A DNA stretch of 63,801 bases from the NCBI RefSeq assembly GCF_000685015.1, contig NZ_BAYA01000036.1, positions 1 through 63,801 on the forward strand, written 5' to 3'. Position 1 is the first letter of the stretch; every line of letters begins with the position of its first letter. The DNA comes from Paraburkholderia bannensis NBRC 103871. GTDB lineage: Bacteria; Pseudomonadota; Gammaproteobacteria; Burkholderiales; Burkholderiaceae. The notes beneath the pieces were generated by a model. The model saw only the letters and a list, made by a program, of their open reading frames with translations. It ran no database searches and had not been told where the DNA came from. Both the position numbers and the translations under genes were made by a program. Below are positions 8,201-17,660 of this stretch, one piece after another.

Positions 8201-8452
8201 TTATTTACGTCGGGAATCCCGCGCAAGCTCGGCTGACGATAGATCAGGGCCTTGATCAAGTGGCTCGCCGGCACGTCGGCGCTTGTCTTCTTCCTGCTCT
8301 GACGAGAGGGCGTCATTCAGCTCCGGTCGTTCCGCATTGACCTGCAATTCCGCCCGTCGCCAGTAATCGTCGGCCTTCCCTTCTGGCGATCCGTCTTCCT
8401 CCCACAATTGGTAGGCGCGCTGCCGGATCAACTCTTCATACTCGTCGTTCAT
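8201..8452 (-). CDS. DUF2934-family small protein
   Basis: 83 residues from the ATG at 8452, preceded by AAGGAGAG. The opening MNDEYEELIRQRAYQLWEED, then GSPEGKADDYWRRAE, matches the DUF2934 signature (RAYxLWEExGxPxGxxxxHWxxAE). The C-terminal half is highly charged. The function of this family is unknown; these proteins are frequent in rhizobia and Burkholderia. A longer in-frame extension upstream has no family support. Confidence 0.8.
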   Translation of the reverse strand: MNDEYEELIRQRAYQLWEEDGSPEGKADDYWRRAELQVNAERPELNDALSSEQEEDKRRRAGEPLDQGPDLSSAELARDSRRK

Positions 8453-8655
8453 TCCACTCTCCTTGGGTCGCACTGTCGCCGCAGCACGACGTGTCGAAAG
8501 AAGCGTCGTCCGGGTGAGAGAGGGCGTAGCAAAAGCTGTACCTTGGCAAGTGGGCAAAATGCCGCGCGAAAACTCGGGGGTAACGACACGGCCCGCAAAT
8601 TGCACACACGCTGGCAGACCCGAAATCCACGGCACATCCGACATTGGAGGCTCGT

Positions 8656-9777
8656 ATGAAGCACCTCGCCAGCCACGCCCAGCGAGCGCCCGCTTGTCCC
8701 AACTCATCATTCGTGCTTCAGTCCACCGAATACACGGGCAATGGCTCTGCCACCGCCGACCTGGGCGCCGTACTCGACGGACTTCCTTTTCCAGCTGACG
8801 CATCCACCCTGACGGTTGCCGCCCGCCGCGTAGTGGCGCACTGCCCCTCTCTCCCACAACCGGGCGGGGGGCAAACCTTGAAACGCTGGCGGTTTCTGGC
8901 CGCTTTGGCCGCTCGCGACTTACCGCTCGTTAAGATCTACGAAGCGCACGCTGACGCGCAGGCAATCCTGGCCGAGCTCGGATATTCCAGTCGACCTACT
9001 GAGGCGAACGCTGAGCAAAGCACCGAAGTTGAACTCTGGGCAGTGTGGGCCGCCCGTTCTTCCCACGGCGAACTCCAGTTCTCCCACCAGGAAGGCAGGA
9101 ACGTTCGGCTGTCTGGTACAAAATCGTGGTGTTCGGGGGCCACGTTTGTAACCCATGCGCTTGTCACCTGCGTGGACGATGACGGTCGCGACTGGCTCGC
9201 GATTTTACCCATGGACCAAGCTGGCGTGCGCGTGAGTTCGCAAGGGTGGGAAGCGGTAGGCATGTCCGTCACGGAAAGCGTAGACGTCGAACTCCACGAC
9301 GCTCGAGCTACGCTGGTCGGCGCTGAGAGCTCCTACCTGCATCGTCCCGGTTTCTGGCATGGCGGAGCGGGCATCGCGGCTTGCTGGTTCGGCGCCGCCG
9401 CCGCGCTCGCCACACGGTTGCGCGCCGCGGCGGCGCGTCGTGACGACCCACACCTCCATGCGCATCTTGGCGACGCGGACGCGGCCCTAATCGCTGCCCG
9501 GGCGTTTCTGCGTGAATCGGCATGCACGATCGACGCAGCTCCCGACCGCGATCCCCAACTGATCGCGCTTCGCACCCGTGCGGTTGTCGAACGCGCGGTC
9601 GAGTGCGTGAGTCGCGCATGTGCGCGAGGGCTCGGCGCTGGTCCTTTGTGCCGTGACGCCTGGTTCGCACACATGAGCGCAGATTTGCCGGTTTTTGTGC
9701 GTCAAAGCCACGCGGAACACGATCTGGCCGAAGTTGGTCGCGCCCTTCGAACGTCCCGCGAAGACTGGCAACCATGA
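8656..9777 (+). CDS. Acyl-CoA dehydrogenase family protein
   Basis: 373 residues; ATG at 8656 with TGGAGG at 8645-8650. The middle part (ELWAVWAARSSHGELQF, SGTKSWCSGATFVTHALV) corresponds to the FAD-binding beta-barrel of acyl-CoA dehydrogenases, and the C-terminal third is helical. The usual catalytic glutamate is not obvious, so the reaction is uncertain. The stop overlaps the next start by four bases (ATGA), so it is coupled to a NodS-like methyltransferase. Converging from the other side are a GT2 and a PIG-L deacetylase. That four-family combination recurs in Burkholderia and other proteobacteria and suggests a small glycoconjugate or lipid-modifying pathway. Confidence 0.75.
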   Translation: MKHLASHAQRAPACPNSSFVLQSTEYTGNGSATADLGAVLDGLPFPADASTLTVAARRVVAHCPSLPQPGGGQTLKRWRFLAALAARDLPLVKIYEAHADAQAILAELGYSSRPTEANAEQSTEVELWAVWAARSSHGELQFSHQEGRNVRLSGTKSWCSGATFVTHALVTCVDDDGRDWLAILPMDQAGVRVSSQGWEAVGMSVTESVDVELHDARATLVGAESSYLHRPGFWHGGAGIAACWFGAAAALATRLRAAAARRDDPHLHAHLGDADAALIAARAFLRESACTIDAAPDRDPQLIALRTRAVVERAVECVSRACARGLGAGPLCRDAWFAHMSADLPVFVRQSHAEHDLAEVGRALRTSREDWQP

Positions 9778-10376
9778 AAGCTACTGAAGCACTAGCCGGT
9801 GGTGGCGATGCGGGATACTTTGACGAGAAATTTGCGGCAGACGAAGACCCATGGCATTACGAGAATAGCTGGTATGAGAAGCGCAAACGCGCGCTGTTGC
9901 TTGCTTCCTTGCCCGACAGGCATTACCGCAATGTTTTTGAACCGGGATGTGCGAACGGCGCGCTCTCGGCGGAACTCGCAATGCGCTGTTCGCGCCTGCT
10001 CTGCTCAGACTTCTCACCTCGGGCGGTCGCGCTCGCGCGAGCTCGTCTCGCGAATTTTCCGCACGTACAGGTGCAAGTGTCGGCAGTACCTGAGGCTTGG
10101 CCGACCGAACAATACGATGCGGTCGTGATTAGCGAAATCGGCTATTACCTTGACGCTGGACGGTGCGCTGAACTTGCGCATCTTGCCTGCTCCTCTCTCG
10201 AACCCGGGGGCGCCCTACTGTGCTGCCACTGGCGTCGAATCTCGGATGACTTTCGGACGGCAGGCGCCGCTGTGCACGGCATTTTCACGCAGACTGCGAA
10301 AGAAAAAGCACTGCGGGAGGTGACATTGATCCGGGACGACGAGTTTTTGCTTCAGGTCTGGCGTAGACAGGCCTGA
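9774..10376 (+). CDS. NodS-like SAM-dependent methyltransferase
   Basis: 200 residues. YFDEKFAADEDPWHYENSWY is the NodS-type N-terminus; motif I is FEPGCANGALSAELA, followed by LLCSDFSPRAVALARARL (the acidic SAM-ribose residue D) and YDAVVISEIGYYLD (motif post-II). NodS methylates the amino group of a chito-oligosaccharide. Here the substrate may be an amino sugar unmasked by the neighbouring PIG-L deacetylase, which is inference. It is translationally coupled to the upstream acyl-CoA dehydrogenase. Confidence 0.85.
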   Translation: MKATEALAGGGDAGYFDEKFAADEDPWHYENSWYEKRKRALLLASLPDRHYRNVFEPGCANGALSAELAMRCSRLLCSDFSPRAVALARARLANFPHVQVQVSAVPEAWPTEQYDAVVISEIGYYLDAGRCAELAHLACSSLEPGGALLCCHWRRISDDFRTAGAAVHGIFTQTAKEKALREVTLIRDDEFLLQVWRRQA

Positions 10377-10470
10377 CCCTACTCGCCGCCCATGCATGGT
10401 CGACACACCGATGGCCGCCTGAGTCGCTTTGACGTCCCAAATTTCCAGATCGAAACGGCGAACACTACAG

Positions 10471-11304
10471 CTACCCGGTCGCCGGATTTCTACTTGATGT
10501 AGTGCGCGGCGCAGGCGGTGTCATCGCCCAATAGACATGCCAATAACGTTCGGGCTGGGCAAGATCGGCCGGAACCCGGCTACCGAATGCCCGTAGCTGG
10601 CTGTCATAAGCAAGGACGCTACAACGCTTGATGTTCGTTGCACGTGCACTCGTGCGCTCAGGACACCATGTCGCGTCCAGCGCATCCGCACGCAGACCAA
10701 CATCGCTTAAATTTCGCAAACGCTGCTCGGTGAGGCCGCGAGCTGTCCGGTGAATGGCCTCCTCGTACACAATGCACGAACGGATAAGACGGCTTCGTAG
10801 CAGCGTGAGCCATGCTTCGGCGACCCGTCGATGATCAGGGTGGCGCAACCCCAGCGGAACGACGAAAGGGGCGCCTGGGCATTTCGCGAGCTGGGCGACC
10901 AACGCGCTTTCAATCGCCTCATCATCGGGCAAAGGGTCATACTGGCGGTCGAGGAACGACAGCCTTTCAGCGCGAGCGCCACATAGAGCCAACGCCTGCG
11001 CGTCCTCACGCGTACGAATCGTCATGGCAGTCGTGGAGTCGCGAAAGCCCGCTGCCACATCCCACGCGCGGCGTTGTGGCTTGTCGGGTGCTCCCGCAAA
11101 TACTGTGCAGACCGTCGAGCCTGGGATCGCGGCCAGCAGCGCACCGCAACTAAAAACAGCGTCATCGAGATGGGGAGAGATGACCAGTGGGGCTGCGCAT
11201 TGCCCTGCACGATGCAAAGGCGGTAGCGGCGCCTGATCCCTCCACGAAGGATACGAAGTCAATTTGGTGTCTCCGTCTCGGCGGCTAATCGGAACAAACC
11301 ACAA
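10471..11304 (-). CDS. PIG-L family deacetylase
   Basis: 277 residues. SPHLDDAVFSCGALLAA holds the zinc-binding PHxDD motif, and GLRHPDHRRVAEAW supplies the second HPDH metal-binding motif. PIG-L proteins remove acetyl groups from N-acetylglucosamine-like sugars. The start is 18 bases after the stop of the glycosyltransferase gene, so the two form an operon. The first 25 codons are weakly conserved in character and the true start could be slightly later. Confidence 0.88.
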   Translation of the reverse strand: MWFVPISRRDGDTKLTSYPSWRDQAPLPPLHRAGQCAAPLVISPHLDDAVFSCGALLAAIPGSTVCTVFAGAPDKPQRRAWDVAAGFRDSTTAMTIRTREDAQALALCGARAERLSFLDRQYDPLPDDEAIESALVAQLAKCPGAPFVVPLGLRHPDHRRVAEAWLTLLRSRLIRSCIVYEEAIHRTARGLTEQRLRNLSDVGLRADALDATWCPERTSARATNIKRCSVLAYDSQLRAFGSRVPADLAQPERYWHVYWAMTPPAPRTTSSRNPATG

Positions 11305-11322
11305 ACGCGCAGGAAGCTCAAT

Positions 11323-12066
11323 TCATACGGGGGGGGCTGCGCAAACTTCGTCCTGATTGTTGGGTTCACGTATGAGGGGGGGCGCGCACCCCGGTTCGGC
11401 GCACCTCGTACCGGTAGCTTCGGCCCACGAAGCAAGCGTGTCGCCAAAGCCTCCCCGTACCCTCGCAGTCGTTCGTGCGCTGGTGGCGACACGGGGAGCC
11501 GCGCTCCAGGCGATGGACGCACCAGTCACGCTCAGCATCTCCACGAGCGCCACGTCCTCGCCGCAACAGAGCGCTTGAAATTCACCTGCCCGCAGGTACG
11601 CAGATGTACTTACCCCGAGGTTAGCGCCATGCACATGGCGGTGCCCGTCTGCATCGCAATAGCGTTCGCGCCATGAGTCGCGCACTTGAGCAGGATGAGA
11701 TCCCCAGTCGTCAATATGAACCGAGCCGCACACGGCCTCTGCTCCCTGGCCGAGTTGGGCGACGATCCAGTCCGCGGCGACACGGCTGTCGGCATCAGTA
11801 AATGCCAACCAGCGCGCTTCGCGTTCCAGCAGAACCCGCGCGCCCGCGCGGCGGGCGGCGCCCACATTGCGTGCGTCAATCCGCAAAGTTTCAACAGGAA
11901 ATCGTTTCGCAATCACCTCTGATTGGTCGGAACACGTATCAAGCACAACAACCGTCTGGACAGGTTCTCCCATCAAACCGGAATGACGCGAAGCAGAGCG
12001 AATCGCGGCAAGGCAAGCGGCTAGCAGTTCCGCCTCATTGTGCACCGGGATCACTATGCCAATCAT
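11323..12066 (-). CDS. Family 2 glycosyltransferase
   Basis: 247 residues. The GT-A fold starts with MIGIVIPVHNEAELLAACLA; the nucleotide/metal site is LAFTDADSRVAADWI (DxD-like DAD). HVHGANLGVSTSAYLRAGEF is the acceptor-side motif. There are no membrane segments, so it acts in the cytosol. The C-terminal 40 residues are Pro/Cys-rich and encoded over a G/C-run region, which may hide a frameshift. It leads the PIG-L gene and converges on the acyl-CoA dehydrogenase/methyltransferase pair. Confidence 0.85.
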   Translation of the reverse strand: MIGIVIPVHNEAELLAACLAAIRSASRHSGLMGEPVQTVVVLDTCSDQSEVIAKRFPVETLRIDARNVGAARRAGARVLLEREARWLAFTDADSRVAADWIVAQLGQGAEAVCGSVHIDDWGSHPAQVRDSWRERYCDADGHRHVHGANLGVSTSAYLRAGEFQALCCGEDVALVEMLSVTGASIAWSAAPRVATSARTTARVRGGFGDTLASWAEATGTRCAEPGCAPPLIREPNNQDEVCAAPPV

Positions 12067-12190
12067 TTTAAAACCCCTTACTTTGGTATCCGAAACATAT
12101 TCAGGTGAAAATCAGCCCATCTTCAATCTACCATAATTCTTACAAAATTAAGAAATAACTAAAAGATAAACTGGATTCTGACAGTCGTTT

Positions 12191-12715
12191 TCAGCTTGAC
12201 TGACGGGTCGTTTCAAATAGAAACCAGACCCGCTCCTCGGTCTGATCGATCCAGTTTTCGAGAAGACTTGCCGTTGCGACGTCATCCTTGTCGTCACAAA
12301 GCTCGTGAAGCTCGCGCATATATCGAACAAGCGATTCATTATCGGTGCGGAGTTCCGAGAGCATCGCCTCAGGAGGAACAAAAACCTCGTCATTATCTGA
12401 GAGGCGTTTCAATGAAACAATCTCACCCACCGAACGCAGGGTCGTTCCGCCCAGTTTTCGCGCACGTTCGGCCACCGGGTCGATCATTGCAAAGACAAGC
12501 GCAGACTGGTCGTCGAGCAGCAGATGATAGTCACGAAAATGTGGGCCACTGACGTGCCAGTGAAAGTTCTTGGTCTTCACATAGAGCGCGAATACATCGG
12601 CGAGAAGTTTCGTCAAACCAGCCGAAACTTCCTTTCGTGCTGCTTCTCCAAGATCGGTGGGCGTGGCAAGCTTTGCAGTGTCCTGCCGCTTGCCGGATGA
12701 GGTTTTGGTTGCCAT
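12191..12715 (-). CDS. dps: Dps-family DNA-protecting ferritin-like protein
   Basis: 174 residues. The Dps ferroxidase signature is present: KTKNFHWHVSGPHFRDYHLL, then LLDDQSALVFAMIDPVAERA, giving the inter-subunit His/Asp/Glu iron site. The length is typical. The N-terminal tail is Lys/Arg/Ser-rich (MATKTSSGKRQ), the DNA-binding tail of some Dps proteins. Dps forms a dodecamer that stores iron with hydrogen peroxide and shields DNA in starvation. It is monocistronic. Confidence 0.93.
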   Translation of the reverse strand: MATKTSSGKRQDTAKLATPTDLGEAARKEVSAGLTKLLADVFALYVKTKNFHWHVSGPHFRDYHLLLDDQSALVFAMIDPVAERARKLGGTTLRSVGEIVSLKRLSDNDEVFVPPEAMLSELRTDNESLVRYMRELHELCDDKDDVATASLLENWIDQTEERVWFLFETTRQSS

Positions 12716-12982
12716 GATTGCGCTCCCTGTGAACAGAACCCCAGCAGCGCAGGATGCGTGCCTACACGGCTACGCAACGGCGTCAAACAGAAAAACTCGG
12801 TTGCTCGACCGTCGCCAGTTCGTGTGTGTCCATGACTTCGACCGCTCGGTGGAAGCGGCCGCGCCGGTCGCTTTGGAATATCCGGCGGATCTGGGCAGAC
12901 AGGGGGGCGTTAAGGACGGTCATCGAATTGCTACCATCTGCAGCTTTCGATTAGTCTGGCCGAAGAGTATAGTGGAGCAGCC

Positions 12983-14914
12983 TTATAGCTGTATCAGCGA
13001 CTGAATCAGCTGGCAGAAATCTTCAGCCGCGAATGGCTTGCGCAGGAATGCGAATGGAAAGGGAAGTTCATCGTCCTGGGGCGGCGTATCGCCGGACACG
13101 AGAATCACACTTAGCTCTGCGTCAGCTCGTAGGGCCTCGACGGCTAGTTCCGGGCCAGACTGTCCTCCTAACCGGATATCCGTAATGAGAACGCGGGCTT
13201 GTCTTTGGGCGAGGAGGGCTAACGCTTTCTCCGCGGTGCCTGCCTGGCAAACGCAGTAACCCATCTCAGTCAAAAGTTCGCTTACTGCCTCCCGCGAATC
13301 CCGATCATCGTCTACAACAACGACGACACAGGCGGCGGCCGAAGATGAATGGACGGCGCCATACGCGGGTTCGACTTCTGATGCGGAGGTCCTGGGCCGC
13401 GTGATGACCCGCCGAATCTTGCTCGCCAGTTGTTCGCGACTGTACGGTTTGCTGATCAACTGGACACCGGGATCCAGGCGCCCGCCATGGACGATTGCGT
13501 TCTGCGTATAACCGGAAGTAAACAAGACCTTTATATCCGGCAGGATCTGAACCGCCATTCTGGCCAGATCCGTGCTGCGCAGTGGGCCTGGCATCACGAC
13601 GTCCGAGAAAAGCAGATCGATGTGTAAGCCGCTTTTAAGTACGCCCAGGGCGCTCTGTGCGTTTTCCGCCTTCAACACGGTGTAGCCGAGGTCCGTGAGC
13701 ATTTCCACTACCGTTGTCCGGACGTGCCGGTCATCCTCGACCACCAGTATCGTCTCTGCCCCCCCTGCGACTACGGTGGGCCGCAAGGGCGTCTCTACGA
13801 GGTCGTCGATCTTCTCCGTTGTGCGCGGAAGGTAGATCTTTACCGTTGTTCCGTGATCGAGTTCACTGTAGATACGCATGTGGCCGCCGCTCTGCTTTAC
13901 GAACCCATAGGCCATACTCAACCCTAGTCCGGTTCCCTTGCCTTCCTCCTTTGCGCTGAAGTAGGGTTCAAACGCACGCTCCAGCACGTCGAGCGGCATG
14001 CCGGTGCCCGTGTCACTGATCGCGAGAAGGACGTACTGCCCTTCTTCGACGTCGACTGGCAGCACGCCATAATCCCTGTCCAGCGTCGCATTCGATGGCT
14101 CAAGCGTGAGCTTCCCGCCACCTGGCATGGCGTCGCGCGCGTTGATCGACAAATTCAGGACGACATTCTCGAGCCGATTAGGATCGACCAGCGTATTCCA
14201 GAGGCCGCCCGCCACGACCGTCTCCACGGCAATCATTTCGCCCAGGGCACGCCTGAGCAGATCGTCCATATTGCGGAGCATCGAAGCCAGGTTGACCGCG
14301 ACCGGCTGTAGCGGCTGCCGCCGGCCAAACGCGAGGAGCTGCGACGCCAGATTGGCGCCTTGTTCCACGGCATCGATTGCTTTCCCGATCCGTTCTCGCG
14401 ACCAGACATCGCGGGTGTGGCGGCGCTCCAGCAGTTCAAGGTTCCCGCGTAATACCTGAAGGACATTATTAAAATCATGTGCAACGCCACCGGTGAGCTT
14501 GCCGATAGCCTCCATCTTTTGCGACTGCAGAAGCGCGGCACGCGTCTTTTCCAGCTGTTCCTGGGCCGCCCTTCGTTCTGACACGTCCCGAGTGATCTTC
14601 GCGAAGCCGACGAGTTCGCCCTGTTCGTCTCGTATCGCGCTCGCCGAACAGCGGGGAAGTGGGTGGTGCAGACTCACCGTCGCCGCCCCCTCCGGGCAGC
14701 TAAGGGTCGTGCCAGTCTGGCAGGTGTTACAGCAGTGCGGGGCACGGGCCACCGGGATGCTCGCGCGGCATGACGGGAGACGCAATGTCGATGAACTGGT
14801 ACTGGCCGTCGGGCCCGATACCTCCCGCATGCGGGAAGCAATCCTTACGAAGCTCCAGTCCCAGACCTGGATTACCAGTATCTCGATCGACGACAGCCAG
14901 GACGCGTTCCACAT
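12983..14914 (-). CDS. Hybrid sensor histidine kinase with two receiver domains
   Basis: 643 residues as annotated. Order: end of a PAS domain (AIRDEQGELVGFAKITRDVS), HisKA with the phospho-acceptor in LTGGVAHDFNNVLQVLRGNL (about 165), HATPase_c (NLSINARDAMPGGG, ISDTGTGM, KGTGLGLSMAYGF), first receiver (DLLFSDVVMPG), second receiver (VLITDIRLGGQSG). No transmembrane segment is seen, so it is a cytosolic sensor. The first 80 residues do not look like PAS and are Cys/Ser/Arg-rich, so the N-terminus is probably degraded by an indel or a rearrangement. No DNA-binding output partner is adjacent. Confidence 0.85.
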   Translation of the reverse strand: MWNASWLSSIEILVIQVWDWSFVRIASRMREVSGPTASTSSSTLRLPSCRASIPVARAPHCCNTCQTGTTLSCPEGAATVSLHHPLPRCSASAIRDEQGELVGFAKITRDVSERRAAQEQLEKTRAALLQSQKMEAIGKLTGGVAHDFNNVLQVLRGNLELLERRHTRDVWSRERIGKAIDAVEQGANLASQLLAFGRRQPLQPVAVNLASMLRNMDDLLRRALGEMIAVETVVAGGLWNTLVDPNRLENVVLNLSINARDAMPGGGKLTLEPSNATLDRDYGVLPVDVEEGQYVLLAISDTGTGMPLDVLERAFEPYFSAKEEGKGTGLGLSMAYGFVKQSGGHMRIYSELDHGTTVKIYLPRTTEKIDDLVETPLRPTVVAGGAETILVVEDDRHVRTTVVEMLTDLGYTVLKAENAQSALGVLKSGLHIDLLFSDVVMPGPLRSTDLARMAVQILPDIKVLFTSGYTQNAIVHGGRLDPGVQLISKPYSREQLASKIRRVITRPRTSASEVEPAYGAVHSSSAAACVVVVVDDDRDSREAVSELLTEMGYCVCQAGTAEKALALLAQRQARVLITDIRLGGQSGPELAVEALRADAELSVILVSGDTPPQDDELPFPFAFLRKPFAAEDFCQLIQSLIQL

Positions 14915-15141
14915 TTGACGGCCCCAACGGCGAGATTCAGCGAGGCTCGCCGTCGGGTTCTGTTTCGATGCAACTACCCGCGCTTATGGCCTCGCTCTAA
15001 TGGGCACATGGGCATGCTTTCTGCTCGCCAGCCGCATACCCGACAAGACCCCGAACCGGATATTGGAATCGCGTGCGCGGTGTCTGATTGCCCCAATCAT
15101 CGTTTCGCCCGGAGCGTGCTCCGCCCTGCAAGGATGCAGCC

Positions 15142-16047
15142 ATGGTTACCGCCCGATCCATTGCCTCCCTTTCGTTGAGCTTCGGCCTCGTGTCGATACC
15201 GGTTCGCCTGTTCAGCGCGACGGAAAGCTCCGCCACAATCCGGTTCAACCTGCTCGCGCCCGATGGCTCCCGCCTCGAGCAGCAGTACGTGTCGAGAAGC
15301 ACGAGCAAAAAGGACGAGCGTGCGGAAATGACCAAGGGTTACGAGTTCGAGAAGGGAAAATTTGTGGTCTTCACGCCAGACGAACTCAAGGCGCTCGAAG
15401 AAAGCCCCACCCACCTCGTCGAGATCGTGGCGTTCGTGCCCGATAAGGCGGTCGATCCGCTCTACTACGACAGGGCGTACTTCATCGCACCGGACAAACG
15501 CGGCGCCAAGCCCCTGCTGCAACGCGCGCTTCAGGCGAGTGGCCGCTGCGCGCTTGCCAGCTGGAACAACAAGGGCAAGACCTGCATGGTGCAGATCCGC
15601 GCAACCGACGACGGGATGGTGTTCCAGCAGCTGTTGTGGAGCGCGGAAGTCCGCTCGCTCAAGGATGGCGACGTCGAACACGCCCCGGTTTCCGCCGCTG
15701 AACTGAAGCTTGCACTTCAGATCATCGCCCAGGGCGAGTCTGACAGTTACGACCCCGACCAGTATGAAAACGTCGAGCAAGAGCGCGTTCTCGCGGCGAT
15801 CGACGCAAAGATCGAGGGGCAGCAGATTGTCGCGTCAGCCGAAGAAAGCGCGCCCTCGGGTGGCCAGGTCATCAACCTCATGGACGCGTTGCGGGCAAGC
15901 CTGACCGGCGGCGCCAAAAAGAAGGCTTCCGCAGCCAGGGCCACGGTCGCGGAGGTGTCGCCCCTTCCTGCCGCGAAGCGCACCCGCGCGGTCAAACGCG
16001 CCGAGGTGACGCCAGCAGCCGCCCCGGCTAAACGGGCCCGAAAGTAA
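15142..16047 (+). CDS. ku: Bacterial Ku, NHEJ end-binding protein
   Basis: 301 residues from the ATG at 15142 (AAGGA upstream; a longer frame from 15088 lacks a ribosome site). MVTARSIASLSLSFGLVSIP is the standard Ku N-terminus; GYEFEKGKFVVFTPDELKAL and DPLYYDRAYFIAPDK are core Ku motifs. The C-terminus is a Lys/Ala/Arg-rich tail typical of Burkholderiales Ku, which modulates DNA threading. Ku binds double-strand ends as a homodimer and recruits LigD. The stop shares its last base with the next ATG (TAATG), so the downstream MerR-TPR gene is coupled. The nearby ligD is broken. Confidence 0.95.
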   Translation: MVTARSIASLSLSFGLVSIPVRLFSATESSATIRFNLLAPDGSRLEQQYVSRSTSKKDERAEMTKGYEFEKGKFVVFTPDELKALEESPTHLVEIVAFVPDKAVDPLYYDRAYFIAPDKRGAKPLLQRALQASGRCALASWNNKGKTCMVQIRATDDGMVFQQLLWSAEVRSLKDGDVEHAPVSAAELKLALQIIAQGESDSYDPDQYENVEQERVLAAIDAKIEGQQIVASAEESAPSGGQVINLMDALRASLTGGAKKKASAARATVAEVSPLPAAKRTRAVKRAEVTPAAAPAKRARK

Positions 16048-17000
16048 TGCGCAACGCCCCTGTACACGGGTACTCGATCCGGGATCTGCAATCCCTGCTG
16101 GGCGTCTCACGCAAGGTGCTGTCGAGCCTGATCAATGCCGGCTTCGTCACGCCGACACGCGGACACCGGAACGAACTGCGCTTCTCTTTCCGCGATGTCG
16201 TTTTGCTTCGCATAGCATATCAACTGAAGGCGGCGAGAATTCCGGGGCGCCGGATACTTCGCGCACTGGCGCGACTGAAAAGCGAGCTACCCGACAGCAC
16301 GCCGTTTTCCGGCCTTCGGATTAGCGCGGTCGGCGACACAGTCGCCGTGCGCACGGGCGCAACCCAGTGGGACGCAAACTCCGGGCAACTGCTGCTGGAT
16401 TTCGGCGATGCCGGCAATCCCGAAACCCAGAATCCCGTCAGCCGGATGGACAGTTCACCGGCCGTTCTTCAGGATCGCGCGCGACAGGCGGCGAGCTGGT
16501 TCGAAAATGCAGAAAGGCTGCACGAGATCAATCCCATGGACGCCGAGCGCGCGTACCGAAAAGCCATCGCGCTATCGCCTCAGCCGCACTATCACGCGTA
16601 CGCGAACCTCGGTGCGCTGCTCGCCAGCAGTGACGATCGTTGCGCGGATGCGCTGACGGTCTTCGAAGAGGCGCTAACGCATTTCGAGGATGCAGATCTG
16701 TTGCATTACAACCGCGCGGTGCTGCTTGAACACGCTGGCCAGTTGCGCGAGGCCACGCGCGGCTATCTGCGCTGCCTCGAGGTGAATCCTCATAGCGAGG
16801 ATGCGGCCTTCGGCCATGCCTCGATGCTCGAACAACTCGGCGAACTTGACGGCGCGGCACAGGCCTACATCAAGTGTCTTCAGATCAACCCGAACCACGG
16901 CGAAGCCATGCGTCATCTGGAGTCGTTGATGAGCAAGCTCAAGGGTGATGCGCGCGCGGTCATCCGGCACCTAAGTGCATGGCGGCGCTCGATAGTGTGA
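16047..17000 (+). CDS. MerR-type HTH fused to TPR repeats
   Basis: 317 residues. Residues 8-75 form a MerR-like winged helix (YSIRDLQSLLGVSRKVLSSL, RFSFRDVVLLRIAYQLKAAR). After a linker, residues 145-295 form about four TPR units (AERAYRKAIALSPQPHYHAY, YNRAVLLEHAGQLREATRGY, AAQAYIKCLQINPNHGEAMR). It has no metal-binding Cys. The start overlaps the Ku stop by one base, so both are made from one transcript. This points to a regulator or scaffold tied to end joining, which is inference from linkage. Confidence 0.85.
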   Translation: MRNAPVHGYSIRDLQSLLGVSRKVLSSLINAGFVTPTRGHRNELRFSFRDVVLLRIAYQLKAARIPGRRILRALARLKSELPDSTPFSGLRISAVGDTVAVRTGATQWDANSGQLLLDFGDAGNPETQNPVSRMDSSPAVLQDRARQAASWFENAERLHEINPMDAERAYRKAIALSPQPHYHAYANLGALLASSDDRCADALTVFEEALTHFEDADLLHYNRAVLLEHAGQLREATRGYLRCLEVNPHSEDAAFGHASMLEQLGELDGAAQAYIKCLQINPNHGEAMRHLESLMSKLKGDARAVIRHLSAWRRSIV

Positions 17001-17059
17001 GGAGCTAGCTACGTCGACAAAAAAGCTGTCATCCCTCTGGTATGCAAAGGAGCCACACC

Positions 17060-17566
17060 ATGAAGTTCGTTTGGCGCTGCTTTACGGTCGTACACGGCTT
17101 GATGGCCGCCCTCTTCACGTGCGCCGCCCTGATGCTGATTGTCATTGCGGCGCGGGCAGGATGGACGGCGTTCATCGCTCAGTGGGATCCGGCGAGTGCG
17201 CAGTCCATCATCGAGGCGCTGGGGCTGCTGGCCTGCGCTGTGGTCGCCATGCAGATCGCCGAGACCATCGTGGAGGAAGAGGTCATTCGCGAGGCCGATG
17301 TCAGCGGCCCGACGCGTGTGCGACGCTTCTTGTCGCGATTCATGGTCGTCGTGGTGGTTGCGCTTGCCATCGAAGGACTCGTCGCGACGTTCAAGGCGCT
17401 CCATCAGGATCCGACACAGCTTCGTTACGCGGCGGAGCTGATTGTTTCCGCCGGCATCCTTCTGGCGGCATGGGGGTTGTTCGTTCACCTCAATCGATCA
17501 GCGGAGGAGCTGGAGCCCGAGGCAATGGAGACAGCCAAGCGCGAGGACGTGAAGGTGCAGCAGTAG
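17060..17566 (+). CDS. Integral membrane protein, unknown
   Basis: 168 residues from the ATG at 17060 (AAAGGA at 17046-17051). Four hydrophobic segments: about 5-32 (FTVVHGLMAALFTCAALMLI), 52-75, 98-118 (FMVVVVVALAIEGLVATF) and 132-155. A short cytosolic loop with EEEVIREADVSGPTRVRRFL lies between the second and third. The tail is charged. No family is recognised with confidence. It follows the Ku/MerR-TPR pair by 60 bases and may be in the same transcript. Confidence 0.75.
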   Translation: MKFVWRCFTVVHGLMAALFTCAALMLIVIAARAGWTAFIAQWDPASAQSIIEALGLLACAVVAMQIAETIVEEEVIREADVSGPTRVRRFLSRFMVVVVVALAIEGLVATFKALHQDPTQLRYAAELIVSAGILLAAWGLFVHLNRSAEELEPEAMETAKREDVKVQQ

Positions 17567-17660
17567 TCCGTATGCGCCTGGCGATCGTCGGGAGGCCGGG
17601 TATGGGCGCACCGTCGCTCGCTCTGCTGCTTGGGGCACGCAGAACGCGGTCGTGCGTGCC

